NCBI GenBank assembly: GCA_002316835.1
Contig: DCEG01000117.1
Location: 1-25,247, forward strand
From: Bacteroidales bacterium UBA1035
Lineage (GTDB): Bacteria; Bacteroidota; Bacteroidia; Bacteroidales; Dysgonomonadaceae
DNA length: 25,247 nt
Direction of reading: 5' to 3'
The notes beneath the pieces were generated by a model. It was not told where the DNA came from. It did not search any database and worked only from the letters and a program-made list of their open reading frames with translations. Within the stretch, counting starts at the first letter, position 1; every line of letters starts with the position of its first letter. Positions 1-5,347 of the stretch are shown here, one piece after another. The position numbers were made by a program, and so were the translations under genes.

Positions 1-66
1 GCACAGTCCGGTTAGTGTACCTGCTTTGGGAGCAGGGGGTCGCGAGTTCGAATCCCGCCACCCCGA
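1..66 (+). tRNA. tRNA-Pro(TGG), 5' end cut off by window
   Basis: The D-loop, anticodon arm, T-arm and 3' acceptor strand are visible; the 5' acceptor strand lies outside the window. The anticodon stem is 20-24 with 32-36 and the loop TTTGGGA gives anticodon TGG at 27-29 (proline). The T-loop TTCGAAT is at 47-53 and the discriminator A at 66. CCA is not encoded. The T-stem 42-46/54-58 has one A-C mismatch (A45 with C55). The last 14 bases of the gene belong to a 20-base direct repeat with a second copy at 260-279. Confidence 0.93.
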
Positions 67-72
67 CGAATA
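53..72 (+). repeat. tRNA-Pro 3'-end direct repeat, copy 1 (att-like)
   Basis: A 20-base sequence made of the last 14 bases of tRNA-Pro plus CGAATA. It recurs exactly at 260-279, a spacing of 207 bp. Duplication of a tRNA 3' end is the classic trace of tyrosine-recombinase integration at a tRNA gene. This copy completes the functional tRNA. Confidence 0.85.
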
Positions 73-88
73 TCTACCAAGAACCGCA

Positions 89-118
89 ATACCACAACGT
101 TTGATACGTTGTCGGTAT
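89..118. other. Stem-loop inside the putative att scar
   Basis: ATACCACAACGT (89-100) pairs with ACGTTGTCGGTAT (106-118) around the 5-base loop TTGAT. There are 12 base pairs with a single bulged C at 113. No T-run follows, so it is not a standard terminator. It lies 17 bases past the first tRNA-end repeat. It could be a recombinase or accessory-protein site, or a structured DNA element; which one is unknown. Confidence 0.5.
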
Positions 119-122
119 GTCT

Positions 123-187
123 TACCGGGACAGAAGCGGGACAATATGACTATTTTTTTGGCATTTTACCGAGACAGATACGGGACA
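123..187 (+). repeat. Phased GRGACA repeat array (two 21-base units)
   Basis: Two 21-base units, 123-143 and 167-187, agree at 18 positions. Each contains two GRGACA hexamers, at 127, 138, 171 and 182. The start-to-start distances are 11, 33 and 11, all multiples of 11, so the sites lie on roughly the same face of the helix. CGGGACAGAAG occurs exactly at 126-136 and 181-191. This is the pattern expected of arm-type integrase or excisionase sites, but that role is inferred only. Confidence 0.55.
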
Positions 188-259
188 GAAGTAAGTAAAA
201 TGTGTAAAAATAGATATTGATTATTAGATAGTTATAGGATTGGAAACGTGGGAAAAAAG

Positions 260-279
260 TCCCGCCACCCCGACGAATA
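260..279 (+). repeat. tRNA-Pro 3'-end direct repeat, copy 2 (att-like)
   Basis: Exact second copy of the 20-base sequence at 53-72, covering the 3' part of the T-stem and the acceptor strand of tRNA-Pro plus six following bases. It is immediately followed by the terminator at 281-313, which probably belonged to the tRNA transcript before the 207 bp were inserted. Confidence 0.85.
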
Positions 280-280
280 G

Positions 281-313
281 AAAACCACCTGCAATTTATT
301 TGCCGGTGGTTTT
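281..313 (+). terminator. Rho-independent terminator after tRNA-Pro
   Basis: AAAACCACC (281-289) pairs perfectly with GGTGGTTTT (305-313) around a 15-base loop, followed by ACTTTTT. It sits one base after the second att-like copy and would end the tRNA-Pro transcript. Confidence 0.8.
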
Positions 314-409
314 ACTTTTTATCTATGTTGTTGTTCGTATTTTTGTAATCAGCTGAATGTGAGTCGCTTTACAGTTTAGGGGAAAATTAGGGAAAAGGGA
401 AAAAAGAAG

Positions 410-442
410 AAGGTAACCAGCTTTTTTATAGATGACTACCTT
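410..442 (-). terminator. Possible terminator of tRNA-Gln
   Basis: Read on the minus strand, AAGGTA (442-437) and TACCTT (415-410) form a 6-bp stem with a 21-base loop, followed by CTTCTTTTTT. The position just downstream of tRNA-Gln fits, but the stem is short and the loop large. Confidence 0.3.
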
Positions 443-451
443 TGTGAATTG

Positions 452-522
452 TTGTCTCACCAGGATTCGAACCTAGACTGACTGAACCAAAACCAGGAGT
501 GCTACCATTACACCATGAGACA
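452..522 (-). tRNA. tRNA-Gln(TTG)
   Basis: The complete cloverleaf is on the minus strand. Acceptor TGTCTCA (522-516) pairs with TGAGACA (459-453), with discriminator A at 452. The loop TTTTGGT carries anticodon TTG (490-488). A TTCGAAT T-loop is present, CCA is not encoded, and the length is 71. The outer pair of the anticodon stem is mismatched. A Bacteroidetes promoter lies about 30 bases upstream (552-583). Confidence 0.95.
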
Positions 523-551
523 ATCCTTAATGTGCTTCGTGAAAAGCAGTG

Positions 552-583
552 CAAAAGTATAACAATATTTATAAATGGCCAAA
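552..583 (-). promoter_or_regulatory. Promoter of tRNA-Gln
   Basis: On the minus strand, TTTG (583-580) is followed after exactly 20 bases by TACTTTTG (559-552). This matches the Bacteroidetes primary-sigma consensus (TTTG at -33, TAnnTTTG at -7) and sits about 30 bases before the mature tRNA 5' end. Confidence 0.8.
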
Positions 584-618
584 TATTTGGCTTGTTTTTT
601 TCTCGTCAGTTGATTTAA

Positions 619-1347
619 CTAAACAAACATCATGCGGGCACGACAGGCAATTCCTTTCTCTTGAGTAAGAATCTGAAAAGAATATTCATTTTCTGCTTTT
701 GTTTCCCGATAAACTTCTCCGGTATCGCCAAAAGTAATTTCTTTCAAGAAATTTATTTCAAATCTTTTCAGTTTATTTGTTAAGTAAAAATCCAGCGAAA
801 AACAATCAGCAATCCATTGGATATAAAATGGGCTGCTCGTGTGTCGGTTTACATCAATATGGCTGTATTTCACTTCAAATCGATTAGCTACATCACCCTT
901 AACGTTTGCAATTCTTGCAGGAGCACCAATGGGTGTTGTTTCCGGAAAAATGAAATCATTCAACGATGGCAGTGTATCCAACAAAACACTCTGGCGGGTT
1001 TGCATGTCTATTACTGCCCAGGAAGAAGATGCATAGCCAATAAGCTTGTCATTGCCATTGGTAATACGAAAATTACGGGTAGTAAACATTGTCCCCACAT
1101 CTTGAATCCACGTCTCTATAGTTATCTCTTCGTTTTCTAATGGAAATCTCTCCATATCCATCGCGAAACGTGAAAGCACCCACGTGTAATCATCCGACTG
1201 CAATTTCAGTAATCCAAAACCTTTATTATCAGCATCTTTTCCGGCTGTTTTTAAAATTAAATGGAACAAAGACGATAATGATACTTTCTTTTGAAAATCG
1301 ATATGCTGTGCTGAAATTTGGTAATGATATTTACGTTTTTTATCCAT
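619..1347 (-). CDS. Acyl-ACP thioesterase
   Basis: A 242-residue protein of the acyl-ACP thioesterase family (PF01643), two hot-dog domains in tandem. Family members hydrolyse acyl-ACP to free fatty acid and ACP in the cytoplasm. Near residue 56 the WVLSRFAMDMERFP block, with ETW at about 78, matches the N-terminal hot dog. The catalytic DVNRH motif (Asp165, Asn167, His169, counted from this start) followed by YIQW marks the second. I chose the ATG at 1347; an upstream TTG at 1356 would add only three residues. Upstream lies an AT-rich repeat shared with the tyrS leader (1363-1381) and then a palindrome; I see no TAnnTTTG box, so it may be read through from tyrS. Chain-length specificity cannot be told from the sequence. 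Confidence 0.93.
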   Translation of the reverse strand: MDKKRKYHYQISAQHIDFQKKVSLSSLFHLILKTAGKDADNKGFGLLKLQSDDYTWVLSRFAMDMERFPLENEEITIETWIQDVGTMFTTRNFRITNGNDKLIGYASSSWAVIDMQTRQSVLLDTLPSLNDFIFPETTPIGAPARIANVKGDVANRFEVKYSHIDVNRHTSSPFYIQWIADCFSLDFYLTNKLKRFEINFLKEITFGDTGEVYRETKAENEYSFQILTQEKGIACRARMMFV

Positions 1348-1362
1348 ACAATTCAATAGGTG

Positions 1363-1381
1363 TTCAATTGTAATTCAATTG
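1363..1381. repeat. TTCARTTGTAATTCRATTG repeat, single copy
   Basis: A 19-base AT-rich sequence 16 bases upstream of the thioesterase ATG. Two related copies in tandem lie upstream of the neighbouring tyrS ATG (2800-2818 and 2822-2840). It is internally near-palindromic (CAATTG TAATT CAATTG). Confidence 0.6.
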
Positions 1382-1464
1382 TTTAGTTGCTTATATTCAA
1401 CACAACAACTAATATCACGAACGTAGTGAGTAACTTACCATAGAATTACATGAAGCGAATTGCA

Positions 1465-1492
1465 GTAAAGACGCGATTGATCGCGTCTTTAC
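1465..1492. repeat. Palindrome, GTARAG...CTYTAC family, copy 1
   Basis: GTAAAGACGCGAT (1465-1477) pairs perfectly with ATCGCGTCTTTAC (1480-1492) around a 2-base loop. It starts 2 bases after the tyrS stop. Similar palindromes occur at 8210-8229 (inside pdxB) and 12297-12324. The outer arms are shared and the core differs, which fits a dispersed REP-like family. It could weakly terminate tyrS, but no T-run follows. Confidence 0.75.
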
Positions 1493-1494
1493 AA

Positions 1495-2787
1495 TTACAA
1501 TGCTATCAACAAATAATAGTTTTTCTTACCGCGTTGTGCTAAAATATATTTATCGGCTATCAAATAAGAACTGTCGATAACTGACTCAAAATCTTCCAGT
1601 TTGTCTTTATTTATCGATACACCACCAGCCTGAACGGTTTTGCGCATCTCACCTTTAGAAGGGAAAACAGTTGCAGATTCCGTTAGTAAATCAACGGCTT
1701 TGATGCCTTCGGCAAGAGAGTTTTTCGAAATCTCGAATTGCGGAACGCCTTCGAAAACCTGTAGAAAAGTGGTTTCATCAATCGAACGTAAGGCTTGCGA
1801 TGTAGCTTTTCCAAAAAGAATTTCCGATGCACTCACGGCCATATCGTAATCTTCGCGACTATGAACCATTACGGTTATTTCTTCGGCCAACCGCTTTTGC
1901 AACGGACGTAAATGGGGTGCAGCTTGTTGTTCTGCAACTAATGAATCGATTTCGTCTTTCGACAATGATGTGAAAATCTTGATATATTTCTCAGCATCGG
2001 TATCGCTAACATTCAACCAGAATTGATAGAATTGATACGGCGAAGTGTATCGGCTGTCTAACCATACGTTTCCGCTCTCTGTTTTTCCGAATTTTCCGCC
2101 GTCGGCTTTGGTAATAAGCGGACAAACCAGTGCAAAAGCTTCGCCCCCTGCAATGCGGCGGATAAGCTCTGTTCCGGTAGTGATATTTCCCCACTGATCG
2201 CTTCCACCCATTTGTAAACGACAACCGTAATCTTGATAAAGATGCAGAAAATCGTACCCTTGCATCAGTTGATAAGAAAATTCGGTAAACGACATGCCTT
2301 CACTGGCTTCACCGCTCAGGCGTTTTTTCACAGAATCTTTCGCCATCATATAATTTACGGTGATATGTTTACCAATATCTCGTATGAACGAAAGAAACGA
2401 ATATTCTTTCATCCAATCATAGTTATTTACCAGTATGGCTCGGTTGGGAATATCGCTTTCAAAATCGAGAAATTTTGCCAGTTGTTTTTTTATCGCTTCC
2501 TGATTGTGACGCAACGTTTGCTCATCCAGAAGATTTCTTTCTGCCGATTTCATCGACGGATCGCCAATCATTCCCGTGGCTCCGCCAACAAGCGCTATCG
2601 GCGTGTGTCCCGAGCGTTGGAGATGTTTGAGCATCATTACACCGACTAAATGGCCAATGTGCAGTGAGTCAGCTGTTGGGTCAATCCCCAGGTACCCCGA
2701 TGTTTGTTCTTTCAGTAATTGTTCTTCCGTTCCGGGCATCACATCGTGAATCATGCCACGCCAACGGAGTTCTTCTACAAAGTTCAT
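1495..2787 (-). CDS. tyrS: Tyrosine--tRNA ligase
   Basis: Class I aminoacyl-tRNA synthetase that charges tRNA-Tyr in the cytoplasm. The 430-residue length is usual for bacterial TyrRS. The HIGH motif is exact (SLHIGHLVG, residues 41-49), the tyrosine pocket GGSDQWGNI is at 194-202, and the KMSKS loop appears as KFGKT (232-236), the common TyrRS form. The C-terminal 80 residues look like the S4 RNA-binding domain (MRKTVQAGGVSINKDK). I chose the ATG at 2787 because MNFVEELRWRG is the usual TyrRS N-terminus; the frame stays open 29 codons further up to a GTG, but that part translates the AT-rich tandem repeat. A long leader (about 150 bases) runs from a TATCTTTG promoter at 2941-2948. No T-box is visible. 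Confidence 0.97.
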   Translation of the reverse strand: MNFVEELRWRGMIHDVMPGTEEQLLKEQTSGYLGIDPTADSLHIGHLVGVMMLKHLQRSGHTPIALVGGATGMIGDPSMKSAERNLLDEQTLRHNQEAIKKQLAKFLDFESDIPNRAILVNNYDWMKEYSFLSFIRDIGKHITVNYMMAKDSVKKRLSGEASEGMSFTEFSYQLMQGYDFLHLYQDYGCRLQMGGSDQWGNITTGTELIRRIAGGEAFALVCPLITKADGGKFGKTESGNVWLDSRYTSPYQFYQFWLNVSDTDAEKYIKIFTSLSKDEIDSLVAEQQAAPHLRPLQKRLAEEITVMVHSREDYDMAVSASEILFGKATSQALRSIDETTFLQVFEGVPQFEISKNSLAEGIKAVDLLTESATVFPSKGEMRKTVQAGGVSINKDKLEDFESVIDSSYLIADKYILAQRGKKNYYLLIAL

Positions 2788-2799
2788 ATTCAATTGTTG

Positions 2800-2840
2800 T
2801 TCAGTTGTAATTCGATTGAAATTCAGTTGTAATTCAATAG
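2800..2840. repeat. Tandem AT-rich repeat in the tyrS leader
   Basis: Two copies of a 19-base unit at 2800-2818 and 2822-2840 (period 22), related to the single copy at 1363-1381. They lie directly upstream of the tyrS start. A partial further unit (TTCAATTG) occurs at 2789-2796. Confidence 0.65.
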
Positions 2841-2940
2841 ATACTCGTTGTTTTCTTGATGTTTTCACCGCCACGACTAATTACCATTGAATAGCGGCGT
2901 AGCCGAATTACGCAAAGCTAATATCTATTGAAAATGAGTG

Positions 2941-2948
2941 CAAAGATA
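2941..2948 (-). promoter_or_regulatory. Promoter -7 box for tyrS
   Basis: On the minus strand, TATCTTTG followed by CA matches TAnnTTTG. A GTTTTC stretch about 17 bases upstream is a poor -33 element. A second TAnnTTTG match (TAGCTTTG, 2920-2913) lies closer to tyrS and cannot be excluded. Confidence 0.55.
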
Positions 2949-2975
2949 CGTTTTTCTTCGCAGAAAACGGCTCAA

Positions 2976-4421
2976 TTATTGATTCTTCTTGATCAAAATG
3001 ACGAACAAGGTGATGACATTGAGAATCTCTAAACGGCCTAGCAGCATGTTTACTGATAATAAATATTTGGCGGCATCGGGTAGCCCGGAGAAGTTGGATA
3101 ACGAACTGATCTTCCCGAATCCTGGGCCGACATTCCCGATAGACGTGATAGATGCAGTAAAAGCAGTTATGCCATCAATATTCATGGCTGCGAGGATCAA
3201 TGTGACAACAAAAAAGATGAGTATATAAAGAATAATGAAAGCCATGGTTTGTAGTTCCAGCTCATCGGTAACGATACTGTTATTCATCTTGGTTACATAA
3301 ATGCCTTGAGGATGTTGAATAAGTTTAATCCGTCGTTTTAACGACATGAAAAAGAGATAAATCCGATCGAATTTAATGCCGCCACCCGTGGAGCCCACCA
3401 TAGCGCATTGTATAGTGAAATAGATAAGTATAATTTTTGAGAATAGTGGCCAGGACTCGGTATCCAGCGTTGCAGCACCGGTAGTTGATGTGAGTGAAAC
3501 CACTTGAAACGATGAATGGCGAAACGCTTCTCCCCAACTGTATCCACCGGACCTGATCAAATCTACAGCAACCAAAATTATCCCGATGAGGATGATCAAA
3601 GTGTAAGCTTTAATTACTTTAGAGGTAAAAATGTTATTTTTATTTCCTGTAAATGTAAGGAAAAGAAGACCAAAGTGCAAGCTGCTCAGATACATGAAAA
3701 CGGTCAATGTGACTTCGATCCACACATTGTTGTAATAGGCAATACTCAGATTTTTAGTTGAAAATCCACCGGTGGCAATAGTAGCGAAAGAATGACAAAC
3801 CGCGTCGAAAAACGACATTCCCAATATCCACAAAAGCAAGATAAGAAGTACGGTAAGGCTGATGTACACAATACTGATGATACGTACAATCCGCTTAGCC
3901 CTCATACTGAAATTCATTAGCGATAATCCTGAAACCTCACTGCGATAGATACTGGTACGAATCCCTTTGGAGTCGGGGAGAATGAGAAGCACAAACAGGA
4001 TTATGCCGACTCCGCCTATGAAATGAGTGGATGAGCGCCAGAAAAGCATCCCTTTTGTCAGTGCTTCCACGTTTTGTAAAATGGTTGAACCGGTGGTTGT
4101 ATATCCCGAAACGCTTTCGAAGAGTGCATTTGTAAACGTGAACTCGCCACCCCACATAAAATACGGAACAGCTCCCGCAAAACAGGTTAGTATCCATCCA
4201 AAAACGCTGATTGCCATCCCTTCACGGAAATTAATTTCATCGATTTTCTCTACAAAGATTTGTGGGAAAAGGCCTAAAATTGTGCAAACTACGGCACTGT
4301 ATAAAAGTGGTGTGAGCGAATTTTCGCGAAGGAAGAATGAGATTGCTGTGGAAATATAAAGAAATAGTGCGTTGAACAGTAGCACGTATCCCAGGTATTT
4401 TGCAATTACTTTCGTTCTCAT
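2976..4421 (-). CDS. trkH: TrkH-family potassium transporter membrane subunit
   Basis: A 481-residue integral membrane protein of the TrkH/KtrB superfamily of K+ transporters. Four pore loops with the filter glycine are visible: SGYTTTGST (about 105-113), ATIATGGFST (213-222), SLTSTTGAA (309-317) and SIGNVGPGFG (427-436). The intramembrane STGGGIKFDR segment is at about 344-353, and the C-terminal LGRLEIL is typical. I chose the ATG at 4421; the TTG one codon earlier is less likely. It lies 8 bases after the 4-helix-bundle/HAMP gene and is surely co-transcribed with it. No TrkA/KtrA-type NAD-binding partner is present in the window; one may be encoded elsewhere. Confidence 0.95.
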   Translation of the reverse strand: MRTKVIAKYLGYVLLFNALFLYISTAISFFLRENSLTPLLYSAVVCTILGLFPQIFVEKIDEINFREGMAISVFGWILTCFAGAVPYFMWGGEFTFTNALFESVSGYTTTGSTILQNVEALTKGMLFWRSSTHFIGGVGIILFVLLILPDSKGIRTSIYRSEVSGLSLMNFSMRAKRIVRIISIVYISLTVLLILLLWILGMSFFDAVCHSFATIATGGFSTKNLSIAYYNNVWIEVTLTVFMYLSSLHFGLLFLTFTGNKNNIFTSKVIKAYTLIILIGIILVAVDLIRSGGYSWGEAFRHSSFQVVSLTSTTGAATLDTESWPLFSKIILIYFTIQCAMVGSTGGGIKFDRIYLFFMSLKRRIKLIQHPQGIYVTKMNNSIVTDELELQTMAFIILYILIFFVVTLILAAMNIDGITAFTASITSIGNVGPGFGKISSLSNFSGLPDAAKYLLSVNMLLGRLEILNVITLFVILIKKNQ

Positions 4422-4429
4422 CAAAATCG

Positions 4430-5194
4430 TTATTTTACCTTTAGTCTGGCAATCAGGTTATTAATTTCGCTTTCCAGTGTTTTTATTTCATCTTCCAGTC
4501 TAATTTTTGCATCAATTCTCCCCTTTTCGGGATAATGTGTTTTTACGCCTTCTATCAGACGATTAATGGGGTTAATGAAATACTCAGAGATAAAAAAGTT
4601 GAGTAAGAGTGCAAAAACAATGGCAGCTACAATAGAGACAATAGCAGGCATCATAGCCCTTTTTGAGTTTTCTTTCATCAGATCCGTTTGTTTGTAAACG
4701 CCGTCCTGGTTTAGCTGCATCAACTCGTTAATTGTCTTTTTTGTAGCAAAAAATAATTGTTGATTCTGAAGATAAATTTCATTTTTCTCTTCCAGCGTCC
4801 ATCTTTCACTTGCATCGGTTGTTTGTTTAACAGAAGTATGAAATTTTTCGTATTCCTTTATAACCTCGTCGATATATTTGTCTTCATCTTTTTCGGTAAT
4901 ATTGTTTCGGGCAACTCTAATGGCGTTTTGTATTGCCGAGTAAGCGTAATCAATGGTTTGGCTTCCCGTTTCACGGTTCCCCATCAGGTACATTAACAAA
5001 CCGCTGTCTTCTCTCTCCAATGCATCGAGCATATTTTTAGTTTGCTCAATTGATTTGTAGTTGTCGTCCATCACATTTTTGATAGATACGCCTACCTTGT
5101 TAAATTCGATAATTGACATAATTGCAGCAATTACAAGCATTAACACCAGCAACATGAAACTCGAAAATATTTTAGCTCTCAACGATTTAAGCAT
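4430..5194 (-). CDS. Membrane 4-helix-bundle sensor with HAMP, no output domain
   Basis: A 254-residue receptor-like protein. TM1 spans about residues 9-29. A helical periplasmic region of about 150 residues resembles the 4HB_MCP sensor domain (YKSIEQTKNMLDALEREDSG, the usual start). TM2 spans about 181-203, and a full-length HAMP follows (NPINRLIEG to DEIKTLESEINNL, about 208-250). The protein then stops after IARLKVK. Neither a histidine-kinase nor a methyl-accepting or cyclase domain follows, and trkH begins 8 bases later, so there is no decayed kinase behind the stop. A promoter with good spacing lies upstream. The pairing suggests it senses or modulates TrkH, or works with a separate kinase; this is inference. 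Confidence 0.75.
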   Translation of the reverse strand: MLKSLRAKIFSSFMLLVLMLVIAAIMSIIEFNKVGVSIKNVMDDNYKSIEQTKNMLDALEREDSGLLMYLMGNRETGSQTIDYAYSAIQNAIRVARNNITEKDEDKYIDEVIKEYEKFHTSVKQTTDASERWTLEEKNEIYLQNQQLFFATKKTINELMQLNQDGVYKQTDLMKENSKRAMMPAIVSIVAAIVFALLLNFFISEYFINPINRLIEGVKTHYPEKGRIDAKIRLEDEIKTLESEINNLIARLKVK

Positions 5195-5233
5195 AATAAC
5201 CTGTTTAGATCATGAATAATTGAAATTCCGCAG

Positions 5234-5265
5234 CAAATGTACATGTTTTATGATTTGTTTACAAG
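5234..5265 (-). promoter_or_regulatory. Promoter of the sensor-trkH operon
   Basis: On the minus strand, CTTG (5265-5262) is followed after 20 bases by TACATTTG (5241-5234). The -7 box is perfect and the -33 box has one mismatch. The leader would be about 35 bases. Confidence 0.6.
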
Positions 5266-5294
5266 ATATGAATTTATTTTTTGCAGCGAAACAA

Positions 5295-5324
5295 AAAATG
5301 GAGTGCCAATTGACACTCCATTTT
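5295..5324 (-). terminator. Terminator of the OmpA-like/TPR lipoprotein gene
   Basis: AAAATGGAGTG (5295-5305) and CACTCCATTTT (5314-5324) form an 11-bp perfect stem with an 8-base loop. Read on the minus strand it is followed by a T-rich run and lies 24 bases after the stop codon. Confidence 0.85.
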
Positions 5325-5347
5325 ACTTTGTTATTCTAAGTTGATTC

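Larger units (their letters stand above)
67..451. other. Gene-free stretch between the two tRNA genes, with att-like scar
   Basis: I see no convincing protein gene here. The only longer reading frame (26-220) starts inside the tRNA and resembles nothing I recognise. The stretch holds a stem-loop (89-118), two 21-base near repeats made of paired GRGACA hexamers (123-187), the second copy of the tRNA 3' end (260-279), a strong terminator (281-313), purine-rich GGGAAA runs around 379-404, and a possible terminator for the opposite-strand tRNA-Gln (410-442). Inference: bases 73-259 are the remnant of an integrated element. Confidence 0.6.

Noticed and set aside
123..191. CRISPR-like repeats in the tRNA spacer
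   Set aside because: Only two imperfect 21-base units with one 23-base gap and no cas genes. Phased protein-binding sites explain it better.
26..220. 64-codon reading frame starting inside tRNA-Pro
   Set aside because: It begins in the tRNA, runs through the att-like repeat and stem-loop, and shows no family features. Its apparent internal similarity comes from the DNA hexamer repeats, in different frames.
817..1140. Plus-strand reading frame opposite the thioesterase
   Set aside because: A shadow of a well-supported minus-strand gene with no domain features; other opposite-strand frames over the V-ATPase, tyrS and trkH were dropped for the same reason.
1465..1492. Palindrome after tyrS as a standard rho-independent terminator
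   Set aside because: The stem is strong, but no T-run follows on the minus strand, and two related palindromes lie in non-terminator positions, so I list it as a repeat.
2788..2874. N-terminal extension of tyrS to a GTG at 2874
   Set aside because: The extra 29 codons translate the AT-rich tandem repeat, and TyrRS proteins normally begin at MNFVEEL.
4422..4440. Frameshift that could have cut a histidine kinase off the 4HB/HAMP protein
   Set aside because: trkH starts 8 bases after the stop, so no kinase remnant fits behind it. If a truncation happened, it removed the whole domain.
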